Shown: positions 15,755-25,234, counted from the stretch's first letter. The stretch is DNA of 64,000 bases from Clostridium amylolyticum (GCF_900142075.1 NZ_FQZO01000001.1:124001-188000); one strand, 5' to 3'. Notes: generated by a model from the letters alone, not told the origin. Made by a program: numbers and translations.

Positions 15755-15795
15755 AAAAAGCTCATCCGCAGTTTAAAATAGTGGATGAGCTTTTT
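15755..15795 (-). terminator. Terminator of the DUF2871 gene
   Basis: AAAAAGCTCATCC pairs with GGATGAGCTTTTT around a 15-base loop, just past the end of the leftward gene. Confidence 0.8.
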
Positions 15796-15804
15796 ATAAT
15801 TTTT

Positions 15805-16221
15805 TTATTGTGATTTTCCTTTAGAAAATCCTAAGGAATCTTTTAATATTATCATAAACCATATAAGTGCTACACCTAGAACTAAGTGGCCAGTGCCAGC
15901 GATGTGATTGAGGCCTTTGAAGTCTGCACCATTTACTTGAAGAATACCTCTTACCAACATGGTAGCGCCTGTCCAAATTAAACCTATGTTATAAACAATA
16001 TACCATTTATTAAAATTCTTACTTTCATAGAATTTTAAGCTTTTAGATGCTAGAGTTAATATAAAAAAGAATAAAAATCCTAAAGTTAATAAATGAGGAT
16101 GTACAGTTTTTAGTGCTGTAATACCTGTAAAACCATTTAACTTAGTATACTCTCTAAAAAATACCCCCACAGATAATCCAATAATTAGATATAAAAAAGA
16201 TGCATTGTAAAGTTTTTTCAT
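15805..16221 (-). CDS. DUF2871-family membrane protein
   Basis: 138 residues with four predicted membrane segments (SFLYLIIGLSVGVFF, HLLTLGFLFFFILTLA, WYIVYNIGLIWTGATMLV, GHLVLGVALIWFMIIL). Conserved-looking histidines lie in TVHPHLLTLGF and LNHIAGTGHLVLG. It matches my memory of the DUF2871 family, whose function is unknown; the histidine spacing recalls small haem-binding membrane proteins, but that is speculative. The start is ATG 16221, preceded by AAAGGAATTG; an ATG at 16245 would overlap it. It is a single transcription unit. Confidence 0.75.
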   Translation of the reverse strand: MKKLYNASFLYLIIGLSVGVFFREYTKLNGFTGITALKTVHPHLLTLGFLFFFILTLASKSLKFYESKNFNKWYIVYNIGLIWTGATMLVRGILQVNGADFKGLNHIAGTGHLVLGVALIWFMIILKDSLGFSKGKSQ

Positions 16222-16451
16222 AATAACAATTCCTTTCATTTTCATAATAGATATTTAATAATTATTATTATAAGATAATTATTAAATTACTTCAATAGAA
16301 AGTAGTTATATTTATATAATTTTATTAGCAGAGATTTATAAGAGCATTTTAAAAAAATTGAATAATATATTTATAATATATTAATTATAAGTTCATAAAG
16401 TGTATAGATACTTTTGGTAAGCTTAAGTAAAACGTTTAAAGGAGGATTAAC

Positions 16452-16979
16452 ATGAAAGAAAATAAGAAAATACTTTGCTTTGTAGCTGAGCTTTTTGAAG
16501 ATCTCGAATTGTGGTATCCTGTACTGAGGCTTAGAGAAGAAGGCATAGAAGTTAAGTTGGTAGGAAAAGAAGCTAATAAGGTGTATAAGGGCAAAAATGG
16601 AGTTCCTGCAACTACGGATTTAGCTTTTAATGAGTTGGTTGCAAAAGATTATGATGGCGTTTTGATACCTGGAGGTTATGCACCAGACAAATTGAGAGTT
16701 ATAGAAGAAGCTTTATATTTAGTTAAAAATATGGATGATATGAATAAGCCCATAGGACAGATTTGTCATGCTGGACAGGTTACTGTGTCTGCTGGAATTT
16801 TGAATGGGAGAAAGGTAACTAGCGTAAAAGCCATAAAAGACGACATGGTGAACGCAGGTGCACAGTGGGTGGATGAAGAGGTAGTGGTGGATGAAAATTT
16901 AGTATCCAGCAGAACTCCTGCAGATTTACCTGCTTATACAAAAAAGTATATAGAAGTGCTAAATAATACTAGTGTATAA
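16452..16979 (+). CDS. DJ-1/PfpI family protein
   Basis: 175 residues forming one DJ-1/PfpI (class I glutamine amidotransferase-like) domain. The early acidic residue in FEDLELWYP and the nucleophile elbow GQICHAGQV (Cys followed by His) give the usual Glu-Cys-His arrangement. Related proteins have been described as proteases, chaperones or glyoxalase/deglycase-like enzymes, and the sequence does not decide between them. AAAGGAGG precedes the ATG. It is monocistronic with a terminator. Confidence 0.85.
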   Translation: MKENKKILCFVAELFEDLELWYPVLRLREEGIEVKLVGKEANKVYKGKNGVPATTDLAFNELVAKDYDGVLIPGGYAPDKLRVIEEALYLVKNMDDMNKPIGQICHAGQVTVSAGILNGRKVTSVKAIKDDMVNAGAQWVDEEVVVDENLVSSRTPADLPAYTKKYIEVLNNTSV

Positions 16980-17012
16980 ATTACCTGATCTAAATATTTA
17001 AAGAAAAAGCTT

Positions 17013-17044
17013 AAATGACCTATGTTATTTCATAGGTCATTTAT
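17013..17044 (+). terminator. Terminator after the PfpI-family gene
   Basis: AAATGACCTATG pairs with CATAGGTCATTT around a short loop, followed by a weak T-rich tail. Confidence 0.75.
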
Positions 17045-17093
17045 ATTTGCTATAATATAAATGTATTTATATTAAGAAGGAATGATTGATTTT

Positions 17094-18278
17094 ATGAATA
17101 AAATAATATTTCATATCGATGTTAACAACGCATTCCTTTCTTGGAGTGCTGTATATAAGCTTCAGCAAGGGGAAAAAATAGATATAAGAACCATTCCCTC
17201 TGCTATTGGAGGAGATGAAGCTTCTAGAAGAGGAGTTATTCTAGCAAAGTCTAATCCGGCCAAGAAGTTTGGAGTAGTTACTGGAGAAAGCATATTTACT
17301 GCAAAGAAAAAATGCCCAGAGCTCAAATTATACCCTTCAGATTTCAGTATTTATAGATACTATAGTCAGGAGGTCATAAGGATATTTAGTGAGTATACTC
17401 ACATTATTGAAAAATATTCTATCGATGAAAGCTTTCTTGATGTTACTAACATTGTAGGAAACAATCCTTATGCTCTTGCCTTTGAAATAAAAGAAAAAAT
17501 AAAAAAAGAGTTAGGTTTTACAGTGAATGTAGGAATATCTAATAATAAACTTTTGGCAAAAATGGCTTCGGAATTTGAAAAGCCTGATAAAATACATACT
17601 CTTTTTCCAGAAGAAATAAAACAAAAATTATGGCCTTTACCTGTAGGAGAACTTTTCATGGTAGGTAAAAAAGCAGAAACTAGGTTAAATAATATGTATA
17701 TATTTACTATAGGAGACTTAGCTAATTATGATGTAACACTACTTAAACAAAAATTCAAAAGTTATGGAGAAATGATATGGAAATATGCTAATGGTATGGG
17801 AGAAGCTGAAGTAAATTATTCTGAAGAAGAGGCTAAGATAATAAGTAATTCCGTTACTTTACCTACAGATGTTCAAAGTAAGGCAGAAGCCAATAAGGTG
17901 TTAATGGAAATAGCAGAAAAGCTATGTAGAAGATTAAGAGACATGAATAAGTATTGCACTACGGTTTCAGTGCACATTAGGACCTCAGACTTTATAAATT
18001 ATTCCCATCAAAAAAAGCTTAAAACAGCCACCAATTCCACTAAGGTAATATATGATATAGTTGCAGAACTTTTTCAAAATAAATGGCAGTATGAACCCAT
18101 AAGGCTTCTAGGAATTTCCCTTTCTAACCTATGTGATGAGGTAATAGAACAAACCAGCTTTTTTCATAATTCTAATAACAATATAAAAAATCAAAAGATA
18201 GATAAGGTTATGGATGCCATTCAAGATAAGTATGGAAAAGAAGTTATAAATAGATTATCATCTTTAAATGATAAATAA
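17094..18278 (+). CDS. dinB: DNA polymerase IV (Y family)
   Basis: 394 residues. The palm carries the catalytic acidic residues in FHIDVNNAFLSW and KYSIDESFLDVT. Fingers, thumb with helix-hairpin-helix (ELFMVGKKAETRLNNMYIFTIGDL) and little finger follow in the usual order. It performs translesion synthesis past DNA damage. No beta-clamp motif could be pinned down at the C-terminus. The start at 17094 gives the conserved N-terminus MNKIIFHIDVN. An ATG at 17082 is in frame but only one base after the AGAAGG binding site. No SOS box is obvious by eye. Confidence 0.92.
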   Translation: MNKIIFHIDVNNAFLSWSAVYKLQQGEKIDIRTIPSAIGGDEASRRGVILAKSNPAKKFGVVTGESIFTAKKKCPELKLYPSDFSIYRYYSQEVIRIFSEYTHIIEKYSIDESFLDVTNIVGNNPYALAFEIKEKIKKELGFTVNVGISNNKLLAKMASEFEKPDKIHTLFPEEIKQKLWPLPVGELFMVGKKAETRLNNMYIFTIGDLANYDVTLLKQKFKSYGEMIWKYANGMGEAEVNYSEEEAKIISNSVTLPTDVQSKAEANKVLMEIAEKLCRRLRDMNKYCTTVSVHIRTSDFINYSHQKKLKTATNSTKVIYDIVAELFQNKWQYEPIRLLGISLSNLCDEVIEQTSFFHNSNNNIKNQKIDKVMDAIQDKYGKEVINRLSSLNDK

Positions 18279-18431
18279 AAAAATGGAAATTACATTAAAG
18301 TATGGCTAATATGCATAAAATTAATGAGTTTATTAATTGTGAATCGGGTTAATATAATAGTGTAAGCCAAAGAGATGAAAACCTCAGAAGCTTACAAATT
18401 TACCAAATCAAAACCAAAGGAGGAATAGGCA

Positions 18432-18617
18432 ATGGCAAATAGAGTGCTAGTTCCCGAATCAAGAGAAGGACTTCGTAACTTTAGAAATGAGGTTGCAAAA
18501 GAACTTGGAGTTCCTTTCAGCGATTACAATGGAGATCTTACCTCTAGACAATGTGGTTCTGTAGGTGGAGAAATGGTAAAACGTATGGTACACGAGTACG
18601 AGAGCAAGTTAAAATAG
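18432..18617 (+). CDS. Small acid-soluble spore protein, alpha/beta type
   Basis: 61 residues. The two conserved blocks of the alpha/beta SASP family are present: NEVAKELGVPFSDYNGDLTS (with the region that GPR protease cleaves at germination) and RQCGSVGGEMVKRMV, the DNA-binding C-terminal helix. These proteins coat and protect spore DNA and are made in the forespore under sigma-G. AAAGGAGGAA precedes the ATG. No clear sigma-G promoter could be read by eye. It shows that the organism makes endospores. Confidence 0.95.
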   Translation: MANRVLVPESREGLRNFRNEVAKELGVPFSDYNGDLTSRQCGSVGGEMVKRMVHEYESKLK

Positions 18618-18732
18618 GAAATTACTTGTACTTTCAGTAGTAAATTCAAAGCTGTAATTTAGCTTCAAGAAAGTGAGGCAGTGATTATGGTTATGGATGT
18701 ACCTCCAGAAAGCATAGGCTCGTACTAAATGG

Positions 18733-18757
18733 AGAGGCACTTAATGTGCCTCTTTTT
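18733..18757 (+). terminator. Terminator downstream of the SASP gene
   Basis: AGAGGCAC pairs with GTGCCTCT with a TTAAT loop and six T residues. Confidence 0.88.
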
Positions 18758-18815
18758 TAATTCTTAAAATTATGTTAAAATGGGAACAAAGGTTCGTTTT
18801 GGAAGGAAGATTTAT

Positions 18816-19940
18816 ATGGATAAGATAAAAATATTACATTTTGCAGATATACATTTTGATACCCCCTTTAGTGACTTATCTGTTTCTATAGCAGAGGAAA
18901 GAAAAGAAGATTTAAGGGAAACTTTTGGAAAAATCATTGATAAAGCTATAGAAAGTAAAGTTGATATTATATTAGCAGCAGGGGATTTGTTTGATAATAC
19001 TACAGTGATGAAGACTACTTTAGATTATATGATTAAGAAATTTAACGAAGCAAAGGATATCAAAATATTTATTTCTCCTGGAAATCATGATCCTTATAAT
19101 AACAAGTCCTTTTATAATCTGGTTAAATGGCCTGATAATGTTCATATATTTAAAGAGGAATACGAGGCAGTTGAAATTGAAGAATTAAATACCGTAGTAC
19201 ATGGTATAGGCTTTTCAAAGATTCATGAAAGAACATCTCTACTAAAAGGCATTAAAGCCTCAGATAAAAATCATATAAATATCATGGTTATGCATGGAGA
19301 TATTAGCTCTAACGGAAACAATGACTATAACCCATTTACCCTACAAGAAATAGGTGAAAGTAATATGGATTATTTAGCCCTAGGACATAGACATAGCTTT
19401 TCAGGGATATTAAGGGAAAGGGATACTCATTATGCTTATAGTGGAAATCCGGAAGGAAGAGGCTTTGATGAAACTTCAGAAAAGGGAATAATAATGGGAG
19501 AAGTTTCTAAAGGTAGAGTAAATTTAGCTTTTTATCCTATACAGAAAAGAAAATACTATGTAAGTGAAATAGATATTACTGGTGCTGATAATTATGAGTA
19601 TATAGTAGATACCATATTAAATACCCTTAGAGAATATGGAGAGAATAATCTTTTTAAAATAATATTAAAAGGAGAAATAGATGAATATTTTTTACTAAAT
19701 AAAGGTATACTTCACAACAAGTTAGATAAAATTTTTTATTATGTGAAGCTTATAGATAACACTACTATAAAGATAGATTTAGAAAGTATATCAGATAAAT
19801 TTACTCTAAAAGGAATCTATGCAAAAAAGCTATTACAAAACATTAAGGAAGAAACTGATGAAGATTATAAGATTCTTTATGAAGAGGCATTAAAGCTAGG
19901 ATTTCAAGCTCTCTCAGGGGGTGAAATAAAAATAAAATGA
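18816..19940 (+). CDS. SbcD/YhaO-like DNA repair nuclease
   Basis: 374 residues. The calcineurin-like phosphoesterase motifs are in order: FADIHFD, AAGDLFDN, PGNHDP, VMHGDIS and LGHRHSF, which together bind two metal ions. It belongs to the Mre11/SbcD-type nucleases, closest to YhaO of Bacillus by size and by its partner. It overlaps the next gene by four bases (ATGA), so the nuclease and the ATPase are coupled as in SbcDC and YhaO-YhaN. The start at ATG 18816 follows GGAAGGAAG; an ATG at 18780 lacks a binding site. Confidence 0.9.
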   Translation: MDKIKILHFADIHFDTPFSDLSVSIAEERKEDLRETFGKIIDKAIESKVDIILAAGDLFDNTTVMKTTLDYMIKKFNEAKDIKIFISPGNHDPYNNKSFYNLVKWPDNVHIFKEEYEAVEIEELNTVVHGIGFSKIHERTSLLKGIKASDKNHINIMVMHGDISSNGNNDYNPFTLQEIGESNMDYLALGHRHSFSGILRERDTHYAYSGNPEGRGFDETSEKGIIMGEVSKGRVNLAFYPIQKRKYYVSEIDITGADNYEYIVDTILNTLREYGENNLFKIILKGEIDEYFLLNKGILHNKLDKIFYYVKLIDNTTIKIDLESISDKFTLKGIYAKKLLQNIKEETDEDYKILYEEALKLGFQALSGGEIKIK

Positions 19941-22711
19941 TCATTAAAAAAATAAATATAAAAAGTTTTGGAAAATTAAAAAATGAAGAAATTAATTTTA
20001 TCCCAGGAATTAATGTAATATATGGAGAAAATGAAAAAGGAAAAAGTACCATTCAAGCCTTTATTAAAACCATGTTTTATGGGTTTTCAGGAAAAAGAAC
20101 TAAGGATATAAAAACTAATGATAGATTAAGATATACTCCTTGGACAGGGGATAAGCCTTCAGGAGAATTAACCATTAAAATGCAAGATAATACCTTCATA
20201 CTTCATAGAAGCTTTGGAGCTACTAAAAAAGAAGATAGTATTTCAGCTTATGAAGCTTTAACAGGCAATGCTATAGATTATTTAAATGATTATACCCCGG
20301 GAAATTATCTTTTAGATTTAAGTGAAGATGGCTTTGAAAAAACCCTAAATATAAAGCAGCTTAATTCATCTATAACCAAGGGAAAAGAAGATGAAATAAT
20401 TCAAAAAATATCCAACCTCCAGGAAACCGGTGAAGAAGATATATCCTTTGATAAGGCTTACAATGTTCTTATGGATACTAAAAAGCAAATAACCAACGCA
20501 AGAAAAACCGGAGAACTAGACTTAATAAAAGAAAAGCTGTCTAAGCTTTATGAAGAGTATAATAATTCACTAAGATTAGGGGAAGAAAATATTGAGAGTC
20601 AGCTTAAACTTAATGAATTATATGAAAAGAGGAGCAGCTTAGAAAAAGAATTAAAAAAATTGGAATTATATAAAAAACATATGAAAAAGACTAAGATTCA
20701 TAAAGAATACAAAGAACTGGTGGAATATCTTAGTAAAAGTGAAAGCTTAAAGGCTGAAAAACAACAGGTTCAAGAAGGTCTTAACTTTACAGAGGGAGTA
20801 ATAGATGATTTATATATTTCTACGCTGAAAGAAGAATATGCAGCATATATACAACTTAAAGAACTTCTAGCAGAAAGAAAAGAAGAACTTAAGGCCATAA
20901 AAGAATTATATGAAGATAAAATAAAAGAAATAAATCATAGATACCAGGGCTTTATTGAGTTAGGTGATGATACTGAAAGTAAAGTGAGAAACCTACAGTG
21001 GGAAAATAATAAAATTGATTTAGAAATAAAGACTTTAGAAGAAGCAAATAAAGAAGTAGAAAAGTTAAATGATGAAATAATAAAATATAGAAATGACATG
21101 GGGACTTTTATAAAACTTGATGGTAAAAAACAGGAATGTGATAGATTGCTAATTAACTATGAGGAAAAGCTAAAGGAGTTAAAGGCAAAAGTTGAAACTT
21201 ACGGCAATATAAATAAGCCTAGAGCTTCAAATACGCTTTCAACAAAGGTTCTAGTTAATTATGTGATTTTGGTTATAGCACTTCTTATAACTATTTTTAC
21301 CGCTGTAGATATTATTAATATTCCTAATAAATTGATAAAGTATACAATTTTAAGCTTATGTTTTATTGCTATGGTGTTTTTTCTAATTAGATCAAAGAAG
21401 CTCAATGATATAAAAAATAGTATGAAAATCTTAGAAAATGAAGATAGAGAATTGAAAGTTCTAGAAGCACAGATAAATGAATTGGAAAATAAAATTGATG
21501 ATTTAATGAAAGAACTAGAGATTACAAATTATCCAGAGTTTATTAAAGGGCTAAAAAAATACGAAGAGCTATGCAAAAAGATAGAAATAGTAAATATTAA
21601 AATAGAGGATAGAAGTAAAAATATTAATGAGCGTAGATATAATGAACTTATAGCACAAAGAGAAGACAATGAAAGGATTCTAAACACCTTATTTAAAATT
21701 ACTGATTCCCATTCCATTGAAGACTTTCTAGGAAAATATAATGTGTTTAAAGATATTAATATTGAGTCAGATATGCTTAAAAGAGAAATACTAAATCATG
21801 AAAATTCTATAAATTCACTTATAGAAGAAGGTGAGAATAAAGAAAAGCTTATTAGGAAAAGACTACAAGCTATCAATATGCACAATATCCCTTTAGATAG
21901 ATTTTCTATAGAAATACAAAATCTTTCAGATAAGCTTAAAAAACTTAAAGATGTGGAAAGTGAGTTTAAAGCTATAAACAATACTTATAAAGCTTTATTA
22001 AAAGATAGGGATATAGAAAGCTTAAAAGATGAAATAGGAGATATATCCTTAGAAAACTTAAATATAGAATATAAAAGTGAAGAAGAAATAGATGAGGCTT
22101 TAAAGAATCTTAACTCTGAAAATATTAGTGTGGAAAAAGACATTAAAGATTTGGAAAACTTTTTAAAGAACATTTTTTATAAGGTGTCCCCAGTGTGGAT
22201 TATCGAAGAAAATATACACACAACTAAAGAGCTAATAGAGGAGCTAGAAAAGAAAGTAAAAGTCATTGAAATAGCATTAGATACTTTAATGGAAAGTTTT
22301 AAAGAAATTCAAAAAAGTTTTGGACCTCTTTTAAACCACCAAGTAACCAAGGTATTCAAGGCTATAACCAAAGATAAATATAGTGAAATAAAAGTATCTG
22401 AAGATTATAGTCTAACCCTAAGAGATAAAGAAGAAAATCTTCTTTTCAATGCAGATTATCTAAGCAGCGGAACTTTTGATCAGATATATTTATCCTTAAG
22501 GCTAGGCATTATTCATTTAATTTTTGGAGAAAAAGTTGTACCTATAATCCTGGATGATGCTTTTGTACAATATGATGATTTAAGGCTTAAGAATGTTTTA
22601 GAGTTTTTAGTATTATTATCTGAACATAAGCAGATTATTTTATTTACTTGTCAAAAGAGAGAAGTGGAAATGTTAAAGAATGTTTCCAATGTTAATGTAA
22701 TAAATCTATAA
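19937..22711 (+). CDS. SbcC/YhaN-like AAA ATPase with internal membrane segments
   Basis: 924 residues of Rad50/SMC type. The N-terminal Walker A is YGENEKGKSTIQAF (residues ~33-46). Long coiled coils fill most of the middle. The C-terminal signature YLSSGTFDQIYLSLRLG and Walker B VPIILDDAFVQYDD complete the ATPase head. In place of a zinc hook, two hydrophobic stretches near residues 437-490 (VNYVILVIALLITIF and YTILSLCFIAMVFFLI) suggest the coiled-coil tip sits in the membrane, as in YhaN. Together with the coupled nuclease it probably forms a membrane-tethered DNA end-processing complex. Confidence 0.88.
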   Translation: MIIKKINIKSFGKLKNEEINFIPGINVIYGENEKGKSTIQAFIKTMFYGFSGKRTKDIKTNDRLRYTPWTGDKPSGELTIKMQDNTFILHRSFGATKKEDSISAYEALTGNAIDYLNDYTPGNYLLDLSEDGFEKTLNIKQLNSSITKGKEDEIIQKISNLQETGEEDISFDKAYNVLMDTKKQITNARKTGELDLIKEKLSKLYEEYNNSLRLGEENIESQLKLNELYEKRSSLEKELKKLELYKKHMKKTKIHKEYKELVEYLSKSESLKAEKQQVQEGLNFTEGVIDDLYISTLKEEYAAYIQLKELLAERKEELKAIKELYEDKIKEINHRYQGFIELGDDTESKVRNLQWENNKIDLEIKTLEEANKEVEKLNDEIIKYRNDMGTFIKLDGKKQECDRLLINYEEKLKELKAKVETYGNINKPRASNTLSTKVLVNYVILVIALLITIFTAVDIINIPNKLIKYTILSLCFIAMVFFLIRSKKLNDIKNSMKILENEDRELKVLEAQINELENKIDDLMKELEITNYPEFIKGLKKYEELCKKIEIVNIKIEDRSKNINERRYNELIAQREDNERILNTLFKITDSHSIEDFLGKYNVFKDINIESDMLKREILNHENSINSLIEEGENKEKLIRKRLQAINMHNIPLDRFSIEIQNLSDKLKKLKDVESEFKAINNTYKALLKDRDIESLKDEIGDISLENLNIEYKSEEEIDEALKNLNSENISVEKDIKDLENFLKNIFYKVSPVWIIEENIHTTKELIEELEKKVKVIEIALDTLMESFKEIQKSFGPLLNHQVTKVFKAITKDKYSEIKVSEDYSLTLRDKEENLLFNADYLSSGTFDQIYLSLRLGIIHLIFGEKVVPIILDDAFVQYDDLRLKNVLEFLVLLSEHKQIILFTCQKREVEMLKNVSNVNVINL

Positions 22712-22740
22712 TTTAACGTAATAAATCTAATGATTAAATA

Positions 22741-22776
22741 AAAATAGCTTGATTTTATATCAAGCTATTTTTTAGG
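22741..22776 (+). terminator. Terminator of the nuclease-ATPase operon
   Basis: AAAAATAGCTTGA pairs with TCAAGCTATTTTT around a short AT loop. Confidence 0.88.
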
Positions 22777-22840
22777 ACTAAAAATTCCTTTATGTGGATA
22801 TAATGTATAAATGCTAGTCCATATAAAGGAAGTGTACATT

Positions 22841-24124
22841 ATGAAAAGAAGAATTGTAAGAATTTTAGTATGTCTATGGGTGTTCATAAGTTTCTTAGGA
22901 TGTGGGACTGCTATAAAGGATAAAAATATCCCTAAGGATTCACTGCCTATAGCTCAGGAAAATGAAACTACATCTAAAGAAAACCATCTAACGGAAAGCC
23001 CTGCATCAAAGGAACCTGATTATGTGGATATAACCATATCCTCTGTAGGAGACATTTTGATTCATAGTGGAATTTATAAAAGCGCTTATGATGAAAAGAA
23101 TAAAAGTTATAATTTTAATGAGCAGTTTAAGTATGTTAAGCCCCTACTAGAGAAGGCTGATATAACTATAGCAAATTTAGAAACTACTCTTTCAGGACAA
23201 GAAGCTGGTTACTCCGGTTATCCTACCTTTAATTCTCCTGATAGCATAGTAGATGCTTTAAAGGAATGTGGAGTGGATATATTGACAGCCTCTAATAATC
23301 ATAGACTGGACAAGGGCGAAAAAGGCTATTATAGAACCATAGATACAGTAAGAAATAAGGGATTAGATATTATTGGTGTTAAAAGGTCAGAAGAGGAAAA
23401 AAGTTATGTTATTAAGGATATTAAAGGGGTAAAAGTAGGCTTAATAAATATTGGATATGAGAGCAAGCTTAAGGATGGTACTAGAACCCTTAATGGAATA
23501 CCTATTCCTAAAAAACTTAATAACCTAATTGATTCCGTAGATTATAGCGATATGACAGAAGCTTATAAAAAAGCTGAAAAATTGGTGATGGAAACAAAAT
23601 CTCAAGGTGCAGAACTACTCATCGTGTTTATGCACTGGGGGAATGAATATGAGAGAAAGCCCAATGATGGGCAAAAGAAAATGGCAAGAAAGTTATGCGA
23701 ACTAGGGGTAGATGTAATTTTTGGTGGACATCCACATGTACTACAACCAGCAGAATATATAAGTGAGGGTAATAATGAAACTTTTGTATTTTATTCACAA
23801 GGTAATTTTATATCCTCTCAAAGAATTGAAACTATAAATAATGTGTATTCTGAACAAGGGATTATTGGCAATGCCACCTTAAGGCGTTATAAAAATGGCA
23901 AAAGAGAGATTATAGAAGCAAGCTATATTCCCACTTGGGTTAACCTAAAAAATTCACCTAAACTTATATATGAGGTTATACCTGCGGAGGAAGCTTTAAA
24001 GGATAAAGGGGTATTTAAAAATATAAATTCCAAGGATATAGAAAGAATAAGTTATTGTAAAGATAGTGTGGACAAACTTATGAATTCTATGGACACAAAA
24101 GCGGTATTTAAAAGTACAAAATAA
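22841..24124 (+). CDS. CapA-family lipoprotein (poly-gamma-glutamate capsule-type)
   Basis: 427 residues. The signal peptide ends in the lipobox SFLGC, so this is a lipoprotein on the outer face of the membrane. The CapA-type metallophosphoesterase fold is shown by SVGDILIHSG, IANLETTLSG, TASNNHRLDKG, FMHWGNEYE and FGGHPHVLQP. CapA proteins act in poly-gamma-glutamate export and anchoring in Bacillus, but no capBCD genes are adjacent, so the substrate is open. ATG 22841 follows AAAGGAAG; the ATG at 22811 would bury the signal peptide. It is monocistronic. Confidence 0.85.
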   Translation: MKRRIVRILVCLWVFISFLGCGTAIKDKNIPKDSLPIAQENETTSKENHLTESPASKEPDYVDITISSVGDILIHSGIYKSAYDEKNKSYNFNEQFKYVKPLLEKADITIANLETTLSGQEAGYSGYPTFNSPDSIVDALKECGVDILTASNNHRLDKGEKGYYRTIDTVRNKGLDIIGVKRSEEEKSYVIKDIKGVKVGLINIGYESKLKDGTRTLNGIPIPKKLNNLIDSVDYSDMTEAYKKAEKLVMETKSQGAELLIVFMHWGNEYERKPNDGQKKMARKLCELGVDVIFGGHPHVLQPAEYISEGNNETFVFYSQGNFISSQRIETINNVYSEQGIIGNATLRRYKNGKREIIEASYIPTWVNLKNSPKLIYEVIPAEEALKDKGVFKNINSKDIERISYCKDSVDKLMNSMDTKAVFKSTK

Positions 24125-24166
24125 TAAGAGAAGCTTCTGTAATTAGTTACAGAAGCTTCTCTTATT
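24123..24166. terminator. Terminator after the CapA-like gene
   Basis: A perfect 20-bp stem, starting AATAAGAGAAGC, with a four-base loop. It overlaps the end of the gene. Confidence 0.85.
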
Positions 24167-24209
24167 ATTGGTATTTAGGAAAAAAGCTAATGAAATTTTA
24201 TGGGATGTA

Positions 24210-24238
24210 TTGACAATAATATAAAAAGCATATAAAAT
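24210..24238 (+). promoter_or_regulatory. Promoter of the zinc-binding lipoprotein gene
   Basis: A perfect TTGACA at 24210-24215 and TAAAAT at 24233-24238 with 17-base spacing, about 45 bases before the start codon. Confidence 0.7.
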
Positions 24239-24247
24239 CTTAATAGA

Positions 24248-24262
24248 TGCAAATGATTTGCA
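24248..24262 (+). promoter_or_regulatory. Putative Zur/Fur-family operator
   Basis: TGCAAATGATTTGCA is a perfect 7-1-7 inverted repeat, the architecture of Fur-family boxes, lying about 10 bases past the -10 element of the promoter for a zinc-type binding protein. A zinc-responsive repressor (Zur) is the natural candidate. The site consensus in this genus was not checked. Confidence 0.55.
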
Positions 24263-24280
24263 AGTAGAAGGGAGAAATTT

Positions 24281-25231
24281 ATGTTCAAGAAATTATTAAC
24301 TATAATGCTGATATCTACTGTTGGGGTAGGATTATCAGGTTGTAATATAGCAGTAAATAAAAAACAAGTTAATACACAGGAGGGGAATGCCTCAAAAATA
24401 AAGATTGTGGCTTCTATAAACCCGGTGAGAGAATTTGCTCAAGCTGTGGGAGGAGATAAGGTGGAAGTTACTACATTAGTGCCTGAAGGTGTTGAAGCTC
24501 ATGACTTTGAACCCAAACCTAAAGATATAGAGATGCTTTCTAAAGCCAATATATTTGCATATAGCGGGGTGGGCATGGAAGGCTGGCTAGATAAGGTGCT
24601 GCAAACCGTATCATCTAAAAAGAATCTTAATATAGTAGATACCAGTGAAGGGGCTACTTTAATGAAAATTGATGGGGATGCTCATGATGAAGATAAAGAA
24701 GAAGATCATGACCATAACGATGGAGAATATGACCCACACTTATGGCTTAGCTTAAAAGAAGCAAAAGTTCAGGCTTTAAATATAAAAGATGCACTTATAA
24801 AAGTTGATGAAAAAAATAAAGACTACTATGAGAAAAACTATACTGAATTTGCAGGCAAACTAGATTCTCTATATGATGAGTATAAGAAAAAGATTGACGC
24901 ATTACCTAATAAGAATTTTGTTACAGGACACACCGCCTTCGCATATCTATGCAGAGACTTTGGCTTAATACAAAAGGGTATCAGCGGAATAAGAGCAGAA
25001 GGAGAGCCAACTCCTCAAAAAATGAAAGAGCTAGTAGAGTATGCAAAAAAGAACAATATAAAAACAATCTTCATGGAAGAAATGGCATCACCAAAGGTTT
25101 CTGAAACCTTAGCAAAAGAAGTAGGGGCAAAGGTTGAAAAGATATACACCATAGAAAACAAAGAAGATAATAAAACCTATTTAGAAATGATGAAAGACAA
25201 TCTAGAAAAGATTTATAATAGTTTGAAGTAA
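24281..25231 (+). CDS. znuA: Zinc ABC transporter substrate-binding lipoprotein
   Basis: 316 residues with lipobox GLSGC at residue 21. It is a ZnuA/AdcA-type member of the cluster A-I binding proteins. The metal ligands are present: His in PEGVEAHDFEPKP (His74), His in DPHLWLSLKEA, His in VTGHTAFAYLCRDFGL, and the late acidic site in FMEEMASPKV. A His/Asp-rich loop HDEDKEEDHDHND before the second ligand favours zinc. AGAAGGGAG precedes the ATG. It is an orphan: the permease and ATPase genes are not in this window. A Fur-family operator in its leader fits repression by zinc. Confidence 0.88.
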   Translation: MFKKLLTIMLISTVGVGLSGCNIAVNKKQVNTQEGNASKIKIVASINPVREFAQAVGGDKVEVTTLVPEGVEAHDFEPKPKDIEMLSKANIFAYSGVGMEGWLDKVLQTVSSKKNLNIVDTSEGATLMKIDGDAHDEDKEEDHDHNDGEYDPHLWLSLKEAKVQALNIKDALIKVDEKNKDYYEKNYTEFAGKLDSLYDEYKKKIDALPNKNFVTGHTAFAYLCRDFGLIQKGISGIRAEGEPTPQKMKELVEYAKKNNIKTIFMEEMASPKVSETLAKEVGAKVEKIYTIENKEDNKTYLEMMKDNLEKIYNSLK

Positions 25232-25234
25232 AAA

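Noticed and set aside
16452..16979. Calling the DJ-1/PfpI protein a protease
   Set aside because: The domain alone does not distinguish protease, deglycase or chaperone functions.
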